A model generated the notes under the pieces. The model did not search any database. It saw only the letters and a program-made list of their open reading frames with translations, and was not told the origin of the DNA. Source: Candidatus Omnitrophota bacterium (GTDB taxonomy: Bacteria; Omnitrophota; Gorgyraeia; Gygaellales; Profunditerraquicolaceae). From it: a DNA stretch of 32,997 nt. This document shows positions 8,549-20,503 of this stretch, piece after piece. Numbering within the stretch: position 1 is the stretch's first letter; the number at the start of each line of letters is the position of its first letter. The DNA is taken from assembly GCA_028717885.1 (NCBI GenBank), contig JAQUMX010000014.1, positions 1-32,997 on the forward strand, given 5' to 3'. The position numbers were made by a program, and so were the translations under genes.

Positions 8549-10984
8549 TTATTCCTCTTCTTCTTCGGCAATTACCGGCGCTACACAGGAAACGCGGTCC
8601 TTGTCCTGCAGTTTAATCAGGCGCACGCCCTGGGCTGACCTGCCGGTCTCGCGGATGTCTTTTACCGCACAACGCAAGAATATCCCGTTTTGCGTAATGA
8701 CCATCAATTCGTCATTGTCGCTCACGGTTTTTAAATTTACCGCTTCGCCGTTTTTGTCGGTAACTTTTATATTAATTACGCCTTTGCCGCCGCGCGAGGT
8801 TAAACGGTACTCATCTATCGTGGTACGCTTGGCAAAACCTAGACTGGTGACGGTGAGGATGGCCGAATCTTTTTTCGGCACTACCATATCAATTACTTCA
8901 TCTTTCTTCGCCAGAGAAATCCCGCGCACACCGCGCGCGGCTCTGCCCATATCGCGTACCTTGGCTTCGGAGAATCGGATCGCCTTGCCTTGCCGCGTGC
9001 CGATCAACAACTCTTCTTTGCCGTCGGTAAGCTCAACGCCGATCAGCTGGTCGTCTTTATCCAAGGTAATCCCAATGATCCCGCCTTTGCGCGGGTTGCC
9101 GTAGGCGTCAAGCCGGGTCTTCTTAATATTCCCCTCTTTGGTCACCATCACTAAATATTTGTCCGGAGAAAATTCTTTTACCGGAACAGTAGAACTGATC
9201 TTTGAATTAGCCACCATCTGGACTAAGTTAACAATGGCCTTGCCTTTAGAGATTTTGCTTGCCTGCGGAATTTCATAAACTTTGAGCCAATGCACCTGGC
9301 CCTTATCCGTAAAGATAAGCAGGTAATCTTTGGTTGAGGCGACAAAAAGATGCTCGATAAAATCCTCTTCCTTAAGATCCGCTCCGGTTGTACCTCTTCC
9401 CCCGCGTTTTTGCTTACGGTATGCGCTAACTGGCAAACGCTTGATATATCCGGCATGACTGATCGTCACTACTACGTCCTCTTCGGCAATTAAATCCTCT
9501 ACTGCCAACTCCTCTACTTCGCCGACAATATCAGTCCTGCGCTCGTCACCGTATTTATTTTTCAGGCCTTCCAGCTCTTCTTTAATAATGGCTTCGATCT
9601 TTTTTTCAGAGGCAAGGATCGCCCGGCAAAGCTCGATCTTCTTTAAAAGTTCCGCATATTCTGCGTCGATTTTATCGCGCTCAAGGGCAGTGAGGCGCTG
9701 CAATTGCATTTCCAGGATTGCCTGCGACTGGATTTCCGAAAGCTCGAATTCTTTCATCAGGCGTTCCTTCGCGGCTTCGGTATTCTTTGAGGTCTTTATC
9801 GTCTTGATAATCCGGTCTATAAACTTTAAAGCGATCTTTAAGCCTTCCAGGATATGCGCGCGCTTTAAGGCCTTGTCTAATTCGAATTGCGTCCTGCGGC
9901 GGATAATTTCTTTTCGATGGGCAATATAACAATCCAGTATCTGGCGTAAATTTAAAACCCGCGGCCGGTTCTCCACCAACGCCAGCATAATAATTCCGAA
10001 GGTGGTTTCTAATTGGGTGTGCTTAAAAAGCTGGTTTAAAATTATCTGCGGCTCAACGTCGCGCTTTAGCTCCACCACAATCCGCATCCCGTCCTTATCG
10101 GATTCATCGCGGATGTCGGAAATACCTTCGATTTTTTTCTCTTCCACCAAACCGGCAATTGCTTCAATCAGCCCGGCTTTCTGTACTTGATAAGGAATTT
10201 CCGTAATTACGATAAAATCTTTTCCGTTCTTCTGTTGCTCTACTGCCGCCCGGGCGCGTACGGTTAATTTGCCCTTACCCGTGGCATACGCTTCTTTAAT
10301 TCCGCCCTTGCCGCAAATTACACCGCCCGTCGGAAAATCCGGGCCTTTAACATAACGCATCAAATCTTTAATTTCTGCCTGCGGATTTTCCAGAATATGA
10401 ATAATTGCGTCTGCGATTTCGTTTAAGTTGTGCGGCGGGATATTGGTTGCCATGCCTACGGCAATACCGCTGGAGCCGTTTACCAAAAGATTAGGTAGAG
10501 CTGCCGGTAACAACAACGGTTCACTTAAAGAGGCGTCGAAGTTTGGCCCGAAATTAACCGTTTCCTTATCGATATCCGCAAGCATCACATCGGAAATAGC
10601 CGCGAGCCTTGCTTCGGTATAACGCATTGCCGCTGCCGTATCGCCATCGACAGAGCCAAAGTTTCCCTGGCCTTCTACCAGAGGATAGCGCAAAGAGAAA
10701 TCCTGCGCCATTCTCACTAAAGTATCATAAACCGCAACGTCTCCGTGCGGATGGTACTTGCCTAATACCTCTCCGACGATACGCGCGCATTTTTTATAGG
10801 GCTTGCTATGGTCAAGGTTCAGTTCCTGCATCGCAAAAAGAATCCTGCGGTGCACAGGCTTCAAACCATCGCGCACATCCGGAAGGGCGCGGCCGACGAT
10901 TACGCTCATCGCGTAATTTAGATATGAATCTTTTACTTCTTCTTCGATATAAACCGGGACTACTTTTTCGTTTCTGGCGTACAT
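8549..10984 (-). CDS. gyrA: DNA gyrase subunit A
   Basis: [23 protein letters not shown], catalytic Tyr in MRYTEARL, GyrA-box-like QKRGGRG, acidic tail. Confidence 0.98.
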   Translation of the reverse strand: MYARNEKVVPVYIEEEVKDSYLNYAMSVIVGRALPDVRDGLKPVHRRILFAMQELNLDHSKPYKKCARIVGEVLGKYHPHGDVAVYDTLVRMAQDFSLRYPLVEGQGNFGSVDGDTAAAMRYTEARLAAISDVMLADIDKETVNFGPNFDASLSEPLLLPAALPNLLVNGSSGIAVGMATNIPPHNLNEIADAIIHILENPQAEIKDLMRYVKGPDFPTGGVICGKGGIKEAYATGKGKLTVRARAAVEQQKNGKDFIVITEIPYQVQKAGLIEAIAGLVEEKKIEGISDIRDESDKDGMRIVVELKRDVEPQIILNQLFKHTQLETTFGIIMLALVENRPRVLNLRQILDCYIAHRKEIIRRRTQFELDKALKRAHILEGLKIALKFIDRIIKTIKTSKNTEAAKERLMKEFELSEIQSQAILEMQLQRLTALERDKIDAEYAELLKKIELCRAILASEKKIEAIIKEELEGLKNKYGDERRTDIVGEVEELAVEDLIAEEDVVVTISHAGYIKRLPVSAYRKQKRGGRGTTGADLKEEDFIEHLFVASTKDYLLIFTDKGQVHWLKVYEIPQASKISKGKAIVNLVQMVANSKISSTVPVKEFSPDKYLVMVTKEGNIKKTRLDAYGNPRKGGIIGITLDKDDQLIGVELTDGKEELLIGTRQGKAIRFSEAKVRDMGRAARGVRGISLAKKDEVIDMVVPKKDSAILTVTSLGFAKRTTIDEYRLTSRGGKGVINIKVTDKNGEAVNLKTVSDNDELMVITQNGIFLRCAVKDIRETGRSAQGVRLIKLQDKDRVSCVAPVIAEEEEE

Positions 10985-10998
10985 TTTATAATTCCTTA

Positions 10999-13748
<2,750 letters not shown>

Positions 13749-13770
13749 AATAAATGCACACTGGCCAATC

Positions 13771-13786
13771 CGTCCTTACAAGGACG
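13771..13786. other. Short hairpin in the dnaN-DUF721 gap
   Basis: cgtcct-taca-aggacg, 6-bp stem with 4-nt loop. Confidence 0.4.
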
Positions 13787-13828
13787 CACTTGACAATCCA
13801 ATATGCCAACGTGCGACATGGACAGGTG

Positions 13829-14920
13829 TCATCCTAAGCGCATCGGCAACACGATATAGATATAGCCGTCGATACGGATTACTGCCGGCTTCTCGCTGTC
13901 GCTTAATTCCAGTTCCACGGTTTCCGTGGTTAAGTTCTTTAAAACATCGATCAAATATACCGGATTAAAGCCGATGACCAATTCTTTGCCGCGGTAATCC
14001 ACCCCTACTTCTTCCCGGGACTCTCCTATATCCGGCGTAGATTTAGAAACCACTAATTTATCTTTGAACACTTCCAATTTCACCGCCTGATAATCCGGGG
14101 TCACCAATAAAGCCGCGCGCTTAATTGCCAATAACATTTCTTCCCTGTTAACCTTGATTTTATTTTCTGAAACCGCGGGCACTACCTGGCTATAATCCGG
14201 AAACTCGCCTTCAATCAAACGGGAAATAATCATCACTTTGCCCAGGTCAAACATTGCCTGATTGGCGCCCAGCACTAACGAAAGCTCCCCCTCTTCTTTC
14301 AGGTTGCGGTTTAACTCCTGGATAGTTTTAATCGGCACAATCATGGTAACTTCTTTATCCACATCCTGCCTTAATTTACGCTCCACAATCGCCAGGCGCT
14401 TACCGTCGGTAGCCACCAGGGTAAGGATATTTTTCTTAATCCTAAAAAGAATGCCGTTCAAAATATAACGGGTTTCGTCAAAAGAAACCGCGAAAGACGT
14501 AAGCCCTAAAATTTCTTTTAGGCCGGCCTGGTCCAGCTTAATCACTTCTTTATCCTTAAATTCCGGCAGCCGGGGAAACTCCTCTTTTGATAATCCCATA
14601 ATCTTAAACTGGCAGGTTTTACTTTCAATCACCACTAAATCATTCTTTTTAGTATTTACTCCGACGCTCTCACTCGGCAATTCCCTGATAATATCGCCAA
14701 ATCTTTTCGCGGGAATCGTGATTGCTCCTGTCTCCTGGATATTCACAGGTATTGCACAACTTATCCCGATATCCAAATCCGTAGCAGTGAGCCTTAAATT
14801 ACCCCCTTGCGCTTCTATTAAAATATTCGATAATATCGGCAAAGCTGTTTTAGGAGTAATTACGTTCTGCACAGTTTGAATTCCGGAAAGTAAGACGTCT
14901 TTTTCCACACTAAACTTCAT
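13829..14920 (-). CDS. dnaN: DNA polymerase III sliding clamp (beta)
   Basis: MKFSVEKDVLLSGIQTVQNVITPKTALPILSNILIEA..., C-terminal YIVLPMRLG. Confidence 0.97.
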   Translation of the reverse strand: MKFSVEKDVLLSGIQTVQNVITPKTALPILSNILIEAQGGNLRLTATDLDIGISCAIPVNIQETGAITIPAKRFGDIIRELPSESVGVNTKKNDLVVIESKTCQFKIMGLSKEEFPRLPEFKDKEVIKLDQAGLKEILGLTSFAVSFDETRYILNGILFRIKKNILTLVATDGKRLAIVERKLRQDVDKEVTMIVPIKTIQELNRNLKEEGELSLVLGANQAMFDLGKVMIISRLIEGEFPDYSQVVPAVSENKIKVNREEMLLAIKRAALLVTPDYQAVKLEVFKDKLVVSKSTPDIGESREEVGVDYRGKELVIGFNPVYLIDVLKNLTTETVELELSDSEKPAVIRIDGYIYIVLPMRLG

Positions 14921-14950
14921 TTTTCAACACTCCTTTACATAAAAATGTAC

Positions 14951-14974
14951 CCCGATTTATCCTTTAAAGTCGGG
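14951..14974 (-). promoter_or_regulatory. Hairpin in the dnaN 5' leader
   Basis: CCCGA-c-TTTA-aagga-TAAA-TCGGG on the minus strand, 9-bp stem with a bulge. Confidence 0.4.
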
Positions 14975-15107
14975 TGCTATTATTATAAATATATTAATAA
15001 ATATAAACCGTATTAATAATAAGAGGGCTGTATTTCTGTTAACAAGAATATAAATTATTGATTTTAAATAACTTATTCAAAATAGTTCTTGTGAATATCT
15101 TCTGGGT

Positions 15108-16448
15108 TTATTGTTTAATAATCTGTAAAACCCGCTCTATTTTGTTTTTTAATATTTCATTATGACTAATATCTTCCTTTATTTTATTTACTGAGTGTAA
15201 AACTGTAGTATGATCTTTTCCTCCAAAGAAGTCCCCAATTTCGGGTAATGATAAGTCGGTTAACTCTCTGCTTAAATACATGGCAATCTGGCGCGGCAAA
15301 ACCACGGTTTTATTACGCTTTTTAGCGCGGAAGTCCGCTAAGGCGATTCCAAATTCCTCGGCGACACAGCGCTGAATAAAATCAACGGTAATTAATTTTT
15401 GCGGTTCGCGCAATAAATCTTTTAAAACCTCTTTTGCCAGATCCAGGGTAATAGGCTTTTCCTCTAATAATGAATAAGCGATGGTGCGGATAAGCGCCCC
15501 TTCCAGTTCCCGAATATTAGTCTTGATTAATTGTGCGATAAAAAAAATCACTTCTTGCGGCACAGCTACTGGTTCGCGCTCAATTTTCTTTTTTAAGATT
15601 GCTACCCGGGTTTCTAAATCGGGCGGCTGAATATCAGTTGCCAGCCCCCAGCTGAAACGCGACACCAGGCGGTCCTGCAAGTTGGAAATCTCTTTTGGCG
15701 GCCGGTCGGAAGAAATTATAATTTGTTTGTGTGCGTCATATAGGGCGTTAAAGGTGTGAAAAAATTCCTCCTGCGTGGATTCTTTGCCGGCGATAAACTG
15801 GATATCATCGACAACCAGGACATCAACCTTATTTCTGTATTGTTGGCGAAACGAAGAAGTAGAATGATGTTGAATCGCGTCGATTAATTCATTGGTGAAG
15901 CGCTCCGAAGTAAGATAACAAATTTTTGCGCCTGGGGAATTTTTTACGATTTGATGGCAGATCGCCTGCATCAAATGGGTTTTGCCCAGGCCTACTCCTC
16001 CGTAAATAAAAAGCGGGTTATAAGTTTTTGCCGGGGCCTCAGACACTGCCAGGGAGTACGCGTGTGCGTGGCGGTTAGAAGAGCCAATCACAAAATTATC
16101 AAAAGTGTAGCGCGGGTTTAAGCCAGCGTAAGACGGCTGGTCAGTGCTTATCCTGGTCGCCCCCTCTTTCTTATTTGCTCCTTCTGTTGCTGATGCAACA
16201 GGCAGGGTGTTGACTGCCAGGCTAATTTCCATCTTTTTGGTAAAAGCACGTTCAGCTGCCTCTTGAAGCAAGGGCAGATAATGGCTCTCTACCCAGTCTT
16301 TAAAGAAATTGTCCGGAGCCAGGATGATTAAGCGGCCCTCTCCATCCGGTTGGGCGTTTAGCGGCGCAATCCAGGTGTCAAAGGTAGTTTTCCCCAATCG
16401 TTCCGTGAGGTGCTGCCTTGCTTTTTCCCAGGCTGTTTGAATGTCCAT
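15108..16448 (-). CDS. dnaA: Chromosomal replication initiator DnaA
   Basis: MDIQTAWEKARQHLTERLGKTTFDTWIAPL..., Walker A GGVGLGKTHL, HTH GGKDHTTVLHSV. The tracked GTG start at 16484 overlaps DnaA-box-like sites; ATG at 16448 fits the family start better. Confidence 0.96.
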   Translation of the reverse strand: MDIQTAWEKARQHLTERLGKTTFDTWIAPLNAQPDGEGRLIILAPDNFFKDWVESHYLPLLQEAAERAFTKKMEISLAVNTLPVASATEGANKKEGATRISTDQPSYAGLNPRYTFDNFVIGSSNRHAHAYSLAVSEAPAKTYNPLFIYGGVGLGKTHLMQAICHQIVKNSPGAKICYLTSERFTNELIDAIQHHSTSSFRQQYRNKVDVLVVDDIQFIAGKESTQEEFFHTFNALYDAHKQIIISSDRPPKEISNLQDRLVSRFSWGLATDIQPPDLETRVAILKKKIEREPVAVPQEVIFFIAQLIKTNIRELEGALIRTIAYSLLEEKPITLDLAKEVLKDLLREPQKLITVDFIQRCVAEEFGIALADFRAKKRNKTVVLPRQIAMYLSRELTDLSLPEIGDFFGGKDHTTVLHSVNKIKEDISHNEILKNKIERVLQIIKQ

Positions 16449-16465
16449 TACGATCTTTTCTTTGG

Positions 16466-16507
16466 CTATCCACAGATTATGCACATCTTGAATAAATCTG
16501 TGGAAAT
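16466..16507. promoter_or_regulatory. Cluster of three DnaA-box-like sequences
   Basis: CTATCCACA 16466-16474, TTATGCACA 16477-16485 (matches TTWTNCACA), TGTGGAAAT 16499-16507 (reverse ATTTCCACA). Confidence 0.6.
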
Positions 16508-16556
16508 GTTCTAAGAGGGCGAAACCTCATTACAATAAAAAAAGTTACGTGTCTGT

Positions 16557-16584
16557 ATTATACAATATAATTAACCGCAGTCAA
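16557..16584 (-). promoter_or_regulatory. dnaA promoter
   Basis: Reverse strand TTGACT -16 bp- TATAAT. Confidence 0.75.
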
Positions 16585-16600
16585 CAAAAAGTTTTTTCTA

Positions 16601-16628
16601 TTGACCGCCAAGGACTTTATGTTATAAT
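16601..16628 (+). promoter_or_regulatory. rpmH operon promoter
   Basis: TTGACC -16 bp- TATAAT. Confidence 0.8.
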
Positions 16629-16660
16629 GTGTGAAACTTTTTGAAGGAAGGACTGTCTCT

Positions 16661-16798
16661 ATGAAGAAAAATATCAAGACTCCCACAAAAATTGTCGCTA
16701 AGAGGCGGCAAGGGTTTCGTAGCAGAATGAGCTGCAAGGCCGGCAGGGCTTTATTGGCCCGTCGACGGAAAAAGGGCAGAAAACAACTGTCTATTTAG
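16661..16798 (+). CDS. rpmH: 50S ribosomal protein L34 (below ORF-track cutoff)
   Basis: MKKNIKTPTKIVAKRRQGFRSRMSCKAGRALLARRRKKGRKQLSI*. Confidence 0.93.
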   Translation: MKKNIKTPTKIVAKRRQGFRSRMSCKAGRALLARRRKKGRKQLSI

Positions 16799-16801
16799 TT
16801 G

Positions 16802-17017
16802 ATGCTCAAAAGGATAGCACTCGGTTTAATCAGGCTGTACCAATGTTTTTTACGGCCTTTACTGCCATGCAGTTGCCGCTTTGTTCCCAGCTGTTCTGAA
16901 TATGCAAAAGAAGCGCTGGAACGCTACGGTTTTTTTAAGGGGGCAACTTTGTCCCTAAAAAGATTGCTAGCATGCCATCCTTTTTCCGGCAAATCTGGAT
17001 ACGATCCACTAAAATAG
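16802..17017 (+). CDS. yidD: Membrane protein insertion efficiency factor YidD
   Basis: [36 protein letters not shown] at 16802, 3 nt after rpmH stop. Confidence 0.93.
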   Translation: MLKRIALGLIRLYQCFLRPLLPCSCRFVPSCSEYAKEALERYGFFKGATLSLKRLLACHPFSGKSGYDPLK

Positions 17018-17030
17018 GAAAACAAAAACT

Positions 17031-18551
17031 ATGGAAAAACGTTTAATTTTAGCAATTAGTGTTTCAATGTTGGTGCTCTTGGCCTGGTCAGCAATTATGC
17101 CTAAACCGCCGGTTCCGGTTAAGGCTGAAGCAGTATCTGTTGTCACTAAAACAGCACAAGCGGTAACGCAAACAAGTAAAGAAAGTGTGTCCACGCCGCC
17201 AAAAGAACAAGCTGTGTTTACTGAGGCCAAGTTTGCCACCTCACTTTTTAGCTTAAATTTCTTTGAACCTATTGCCGCACTTAATGATGCAATATTTAAA
17301 CAGTACCAATCCCACCGTGTTGTATTAAGTTCAAGTTTTTTGTTAGGAGGCCAGGATTTAATTTTCCATAGGGAAAATTCTGCACCTGGCACTTTAGTTT
17401 TTGTCCAATCTGACAACACTAAGAAGATTAAAAAAGAATTTATTTTTTCTAAGAATAGTTATGCCATAGATTTAGTAATAACAATTAGTAATTTGTCCAA
17501 TCTGAATTTCAATTATAATTTACCATTGAGTATTGGGAAACTGAATTTTTCCGGAGATCAAAATATTGCCCGTTTTGAAGATGTAATGATTGCAACTAAG
17601 GAAAAGAAGTTCTTTCTTAATGGGAAAAAAGATGCCCAGGAAGACAATGTAAAATATGTCGCCATTAGAGAAAAGTACTTTACTCTAATTGCTGAGCCCG
17701 AGAACGAGAGCAGCGCGTTTGTTAAAAAAATCGATGCCAAAGATTCGGAAATCGGCTTATTGCCGAAAAATATCAATATCGCGCCTGGTGGACAATTTGT
17801 GCAAAAAGTGCATATTTATTTAGGGCCTTTGGATCTTAAGCAGATCAATGCGGTCAAGCCGGAGTGGGGAAATGTAGTAAATTACGGCACCTTTGATTTT
17901 ATCGGCCAAATCGTATTGCAATTATTGGAATTTTTTCATCGCTTGGTAGGCAATTGGGGAGTGGCAATTATACTCCTAAGTTTAGGGATTTATCTTTTAC
18001 TTTACCCCTTTACTTTGAAGCAGATGCGTTCAATGAAGGAAATGCAAGCCTTGCAGCCTAAAGTGGAAGCACTGAGAATTACCCACAAGGATAACCCGCA
18101 AAAATTGAATAAAGAGATCTTGGAGCTCTACCGCGAGCATAAAGTGAATCCTTTGGGAGGCTGCTTGCCCTTGCTCTTACAAATGCCGGTTTTCTTTGCG
18201 CTCTATCAGGTAATGATACGTTGTGTAGCGCTGAAGGGGGCAAAGTTTCTCTGGATTAAGGACCTTTCAGAGCCGGATAAGTTATTTTTGTTACCGACGA
18301 ATTTGCCGGTTTTGGGGAATGAATTTAATTTGCTGCCGCTTTTAATGGCAGCTTTAATGTTCGTGCAGCAAAAAGCTTCTTTAGTCTCCTCAGGTTCAAC
18401 TTCTGAGGAACAGCAGAAAATCATGATGATTGTGATGCCGATTATGTTCGGAGTGATTTTCTACCGCATGCCGTCTGGATTGGTATTATATTGGTTTGTG
18501 AATAGCTTGTTAATGTTGATTTATCAATTGAAAGTTAAGAGTGGAAAATGA
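17031..18551 (+). CDS. yidC: Membrane protein insertase YidC
   Basis: N-terminal TM, periplasmic domain, NWGVAIILLSLGIYLLLYPFTLKQMRSMKEMQALQPKVEAL, NPLGGCLPLLLQMPVFFALYQV. Confidence 0.97.
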   Translation: MEKRLILAISVSMLVLLAWSAIMPKPPVPVKAEAVSVVTKTAQAVTQTSKESVSTPPKEQAVFTEAKFATSLFSLNFFEPIAALNDAIFKQYQSHRVVLSSSFLLGGQDLIFHRENSAPGTLVFVQSDNTKKIKKEFIFSKNSYAIDLVITISNLSNLNFNYNLPLSIGKLNFSGDQNIARFEDVMIATKEKKFFLNGKKDAQEDNVKYVAIREKYFTLIAEPENESSAFVKKIDAKDSEIGLLPKNINIAPGGQFVQKVHIYLGPLDLKQINAVKPEWGNVVNYGTFDFIGQIVLQLLEFFHRLVGNWGVAIILLSLGIYLLLYPFTLKQMRSMKEMQALQPKVEALRITHKDNPQKLNKEILELYREHKVNPLGGCLPLLLQMPVFFALYQVMIRCVALKGAKFLWIKDLSEPDKLFLLPTNLPVLGNEFNLLPLLMAALMFVQQKASLVSSGSTSEEQQKIMMIVMPIMFGVIFYRMPSGLVLYWFVNSLLMLIYQLKVKSGK

Positions 18552-18757
18552 CCCCTGAGCCTTTAAAAACAAGCATAGAGATTGATGGAAAGACTGTTGA
18601 AGAAGCGGTGAAAAAGGCGCTCAAAACATTAAAGGTGGAGCGTAGCAAGGTAAAAATCGAAGTACTCTCTGAAGAACAGAAGGGGCTTTTTGGAATGCCT
18701 GGCGCAAAACCGGCCAAAGTACGAGTAAGTATTATTAAAGGTAAAGAAAAAACTTGA
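18548..18757 (+). CDS. Stand-alone Jag N-terminal domain protein
   Basis: SIEIDGKTVEEAVKKALKTLKVERSKVKIEVLSEEQKGLFGMPGAKPAKVRV; ATGA overlap with yidC; no KH or R3H domain before the stop. Confidence 0.8.
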   Translation: MTPEPLKTSIEIDGKTVEEAVKKALKTLKVERSKVKIEVLSEEQKGLFGMPGAKPAKVRVSIIKGKEKT

Positions 18758-18784
18758 CAAAGAAAGCATTTTTGTCATAATGAA
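18754..18784 (+). promoter_or_regulatory. parA promoter (TTGACA / CATAAT)
   Basis: acTTGACA-aagaaagcatttttgt-CATAATg, 16-bp spacer. Confidence 0.75.
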
Positions 18785-18786
18785 AG

Positions 18787-18802
18787 TGTTCCGCGGGGAA
18801 CG
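18787..18802. promoter_or_regulatory. parS: parS-like site 1
   Basis: TGTTCCGCGGGGAACG; compare TGTTCCACGTGGAACA-type parS. Confidence 0.65.
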
Positions 18803-18808
18803 TTTTAG

Positions 18809-18824
18809 GGTTCCGCGTGGAACA
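18809..18824. promoter_or_regulatory. parS: parS-like site 2
   Basis: GGTTCCGCGTGGAACA; 22 bp from site 1. Confidence 0.7.
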
Positions 18825-18840
18825 TAGCGTAACCATATAA

Positions 18841-19647
18841 ATGTCAATGGGTAAGATAATTACAGTCTGTAATCAAAAAGGTGGCACTGGCAAAACTACC
18901 TCGGCAATTAATATTGCTTCTTTTCTTGCTGTATTAGGGAAAAAAGTTTTGCTTATTGATCTGGATCCGCAAGCTAACGCCACCAGCGGAACAGGCATTA
19001 ATAAACATAACATTCAAAAAAGCACCTACCATGTTTTATTGGAAGAATTAGACGTTAACGAAGTCTTACAGCCCACCGCAATTCCCAATCTTTTTTTAGC
19101 TCCCTCGAATTTGGACCTTACCGGCGCAGAAGTAGAATTAGTTGGAGTGCTGGGAAGAGAATATCGTCTTAAGCGCGCCTTACATAAAATCAAAAATCAA
19201 TTCGATTTTTTTATTATCGATTCTCCGCCATCATTAGGCTTATTAACCATTAATGGATTATGCGCGGCAGATTCAGTGCTCATTCCTGTGCAGTGCGAAT
19301 TTTATGCCTTGGAAGGTTTGACGCAACTCAATAATACTATTAGACTTGTGAGAGATAATATCAATCCGCATTTAGAGATCGAAGGCGTGCTTTTAACCAT
19401 GGCTGATTATCGCACTAACCTTACTAAGGAAGTAATTCAAGAAGCGCGCAATTATTTCAAAGACCGGGTTTACAAAACCGTGATCCCGCGCAACGTCCGT
19501 TTGACTGAGGCGCCAAGTTTTGGTAAACCGATTTATCTTTATGACAAAGATTCTTTGGGCGCAAAAAAATACGAGGAACTTTGCAAGGAAATTTTAGGCC
19601 TACCTTTAACTCCCAGTTTAGCCACCTCTACAGAAGGAGAATCTTAG
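18841..19647 (+). CDS. parA: Chromosome partitioning ATPase ParA/Soj
   Basis: MGKIITVCNQKGGTGKTTSAINIASFLAVLGKKVLLIDLDPQANATSG. Confidence 0.97.
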   Translation: MSMGKIITVCNQKGGTGKTTSAINIASFLAVLGKKVLLIDLDPQANATSGTGINKHNIQKSTYHVLLEELDVNEVLQPTAIPNLFLAPSNLDLTGAEVELVGVLGREYRLKRALHKIKNQFDFFIIDSPPSLGLLTINGLCAADSVLIPVQCEFYALEGLTQLNNTIRLVRDNINPHLEIEGVLLTMADYRTNLTKEVIQEARNYFKDRVYKTVIPRNVRLTEAPSFGKPIYLYDKDSLGAKKYEELCKEILGLPLTPSLATSTEGES

Positions 19648-19648
19648 G

Positions 19649-20503
19649 ATGGAAAGAAGAGCTTTGGGAAAAGGAATCAGCGCGTTAATTCCGGAAAGAG
19701 AAGCTGAGCACAAAAATGAAATTATAAATGTCCAATCTGAACAAATCAAGCCGAATCCTTTTCAACCACGTGAAGATTTTGATAATAGTAGCATAGAAGA
19801 GCTGGCACAGTCGATTAAAGAAAAAGGCGTGATCCAGCCGTTGATCGTTCGGCGTAGGGGCGATTATTATGAATTAATCGCTGGTGAGCGCAGGTTACGT
19901 GCTTGTAACTTATTGAATATCAAAGAGATACCAATTATAGTGCGAGAAGCAGAGGATCGCGATGCTTTAGAACTGGCCTTAATTGAAAATGTCCAAAGAG
20001 AAAATTTGAACCCAATTGAAGAAGCGCATGCTTTTCAGCATCTGATTGATAAGTTTCAAGTGACCCAGGAAAAAATCAGTGAAGTGCTAGGAATCTCAAG
20101 AGTATCAGTCACTAATACATTAAGGCTTTTGAAATTGCCGCACGAAATTCAGCAAGAAATGAAAAAAGGAAGAATTAGCTTTGCGCATGGCAGGGCCCTT
20201 TTGGAGATCGAAGACGCTAATCAGCAGCGCCGCCTGGCACAGGAAATCATCAGTAAGGAATTATCCGTACGCGAGCTGGAGAATTTAGTAAAGGTGCACC
20301 GCCCGAAGAATTCTAAAAGAAAAATTGGCCCCTCGATCCGCGAGCCTTTTGTGGCAGTGCTCGAGGATGAATTGCAGCAAGCGCTGGCAACCAAGGTGCG
20401 AATTAGCAAGCGCAAAAAACGCGGGCATATTCTGATTGAATTTTATTCGCAGGAAGATCTGGAGCGTATCGCGAACAGTATTAGGGGAGGCAGAAAAACA
20501 TGA
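19649..20503 (+). CDS. parB: ParB/Spo0J centromere-binding protein
   Basis: IKPNPFQPREDFDNSSIEELAQSIKEKGVIQPLIVRRRGDYYELIAGERRLRA. Confidence 0.97.
   Translation: MERRALGKGISALIPEREAEHKNEIINVQSEQIKPNPFQPREDFDNSSIEELAQSIKEKGVIQPLIVRRRGDYYELIAGERRLRACNLLNIKEIPIIVREAEDRDALELALIENVQRENLNPIEEAHAFQHLIDKFQVTQEKISEVLGISRVSVTNTLRLLKLPHEIQQEMKKGRISFAHGRALLEIEDANQQRRLAQEIISKELSVRELENLVKVHRPKNSKRKIGPSIREPFVAVLEDELQQALATKVRISKRKKRGHILIEFYSQEDLERIANSIRGGRKT

Noticed and set aside
8535-9104. 189-aa plus-strand ORF
   Set aside because: Antisense to gyrA and overlaps tRNA-Glu; no recognisable family.
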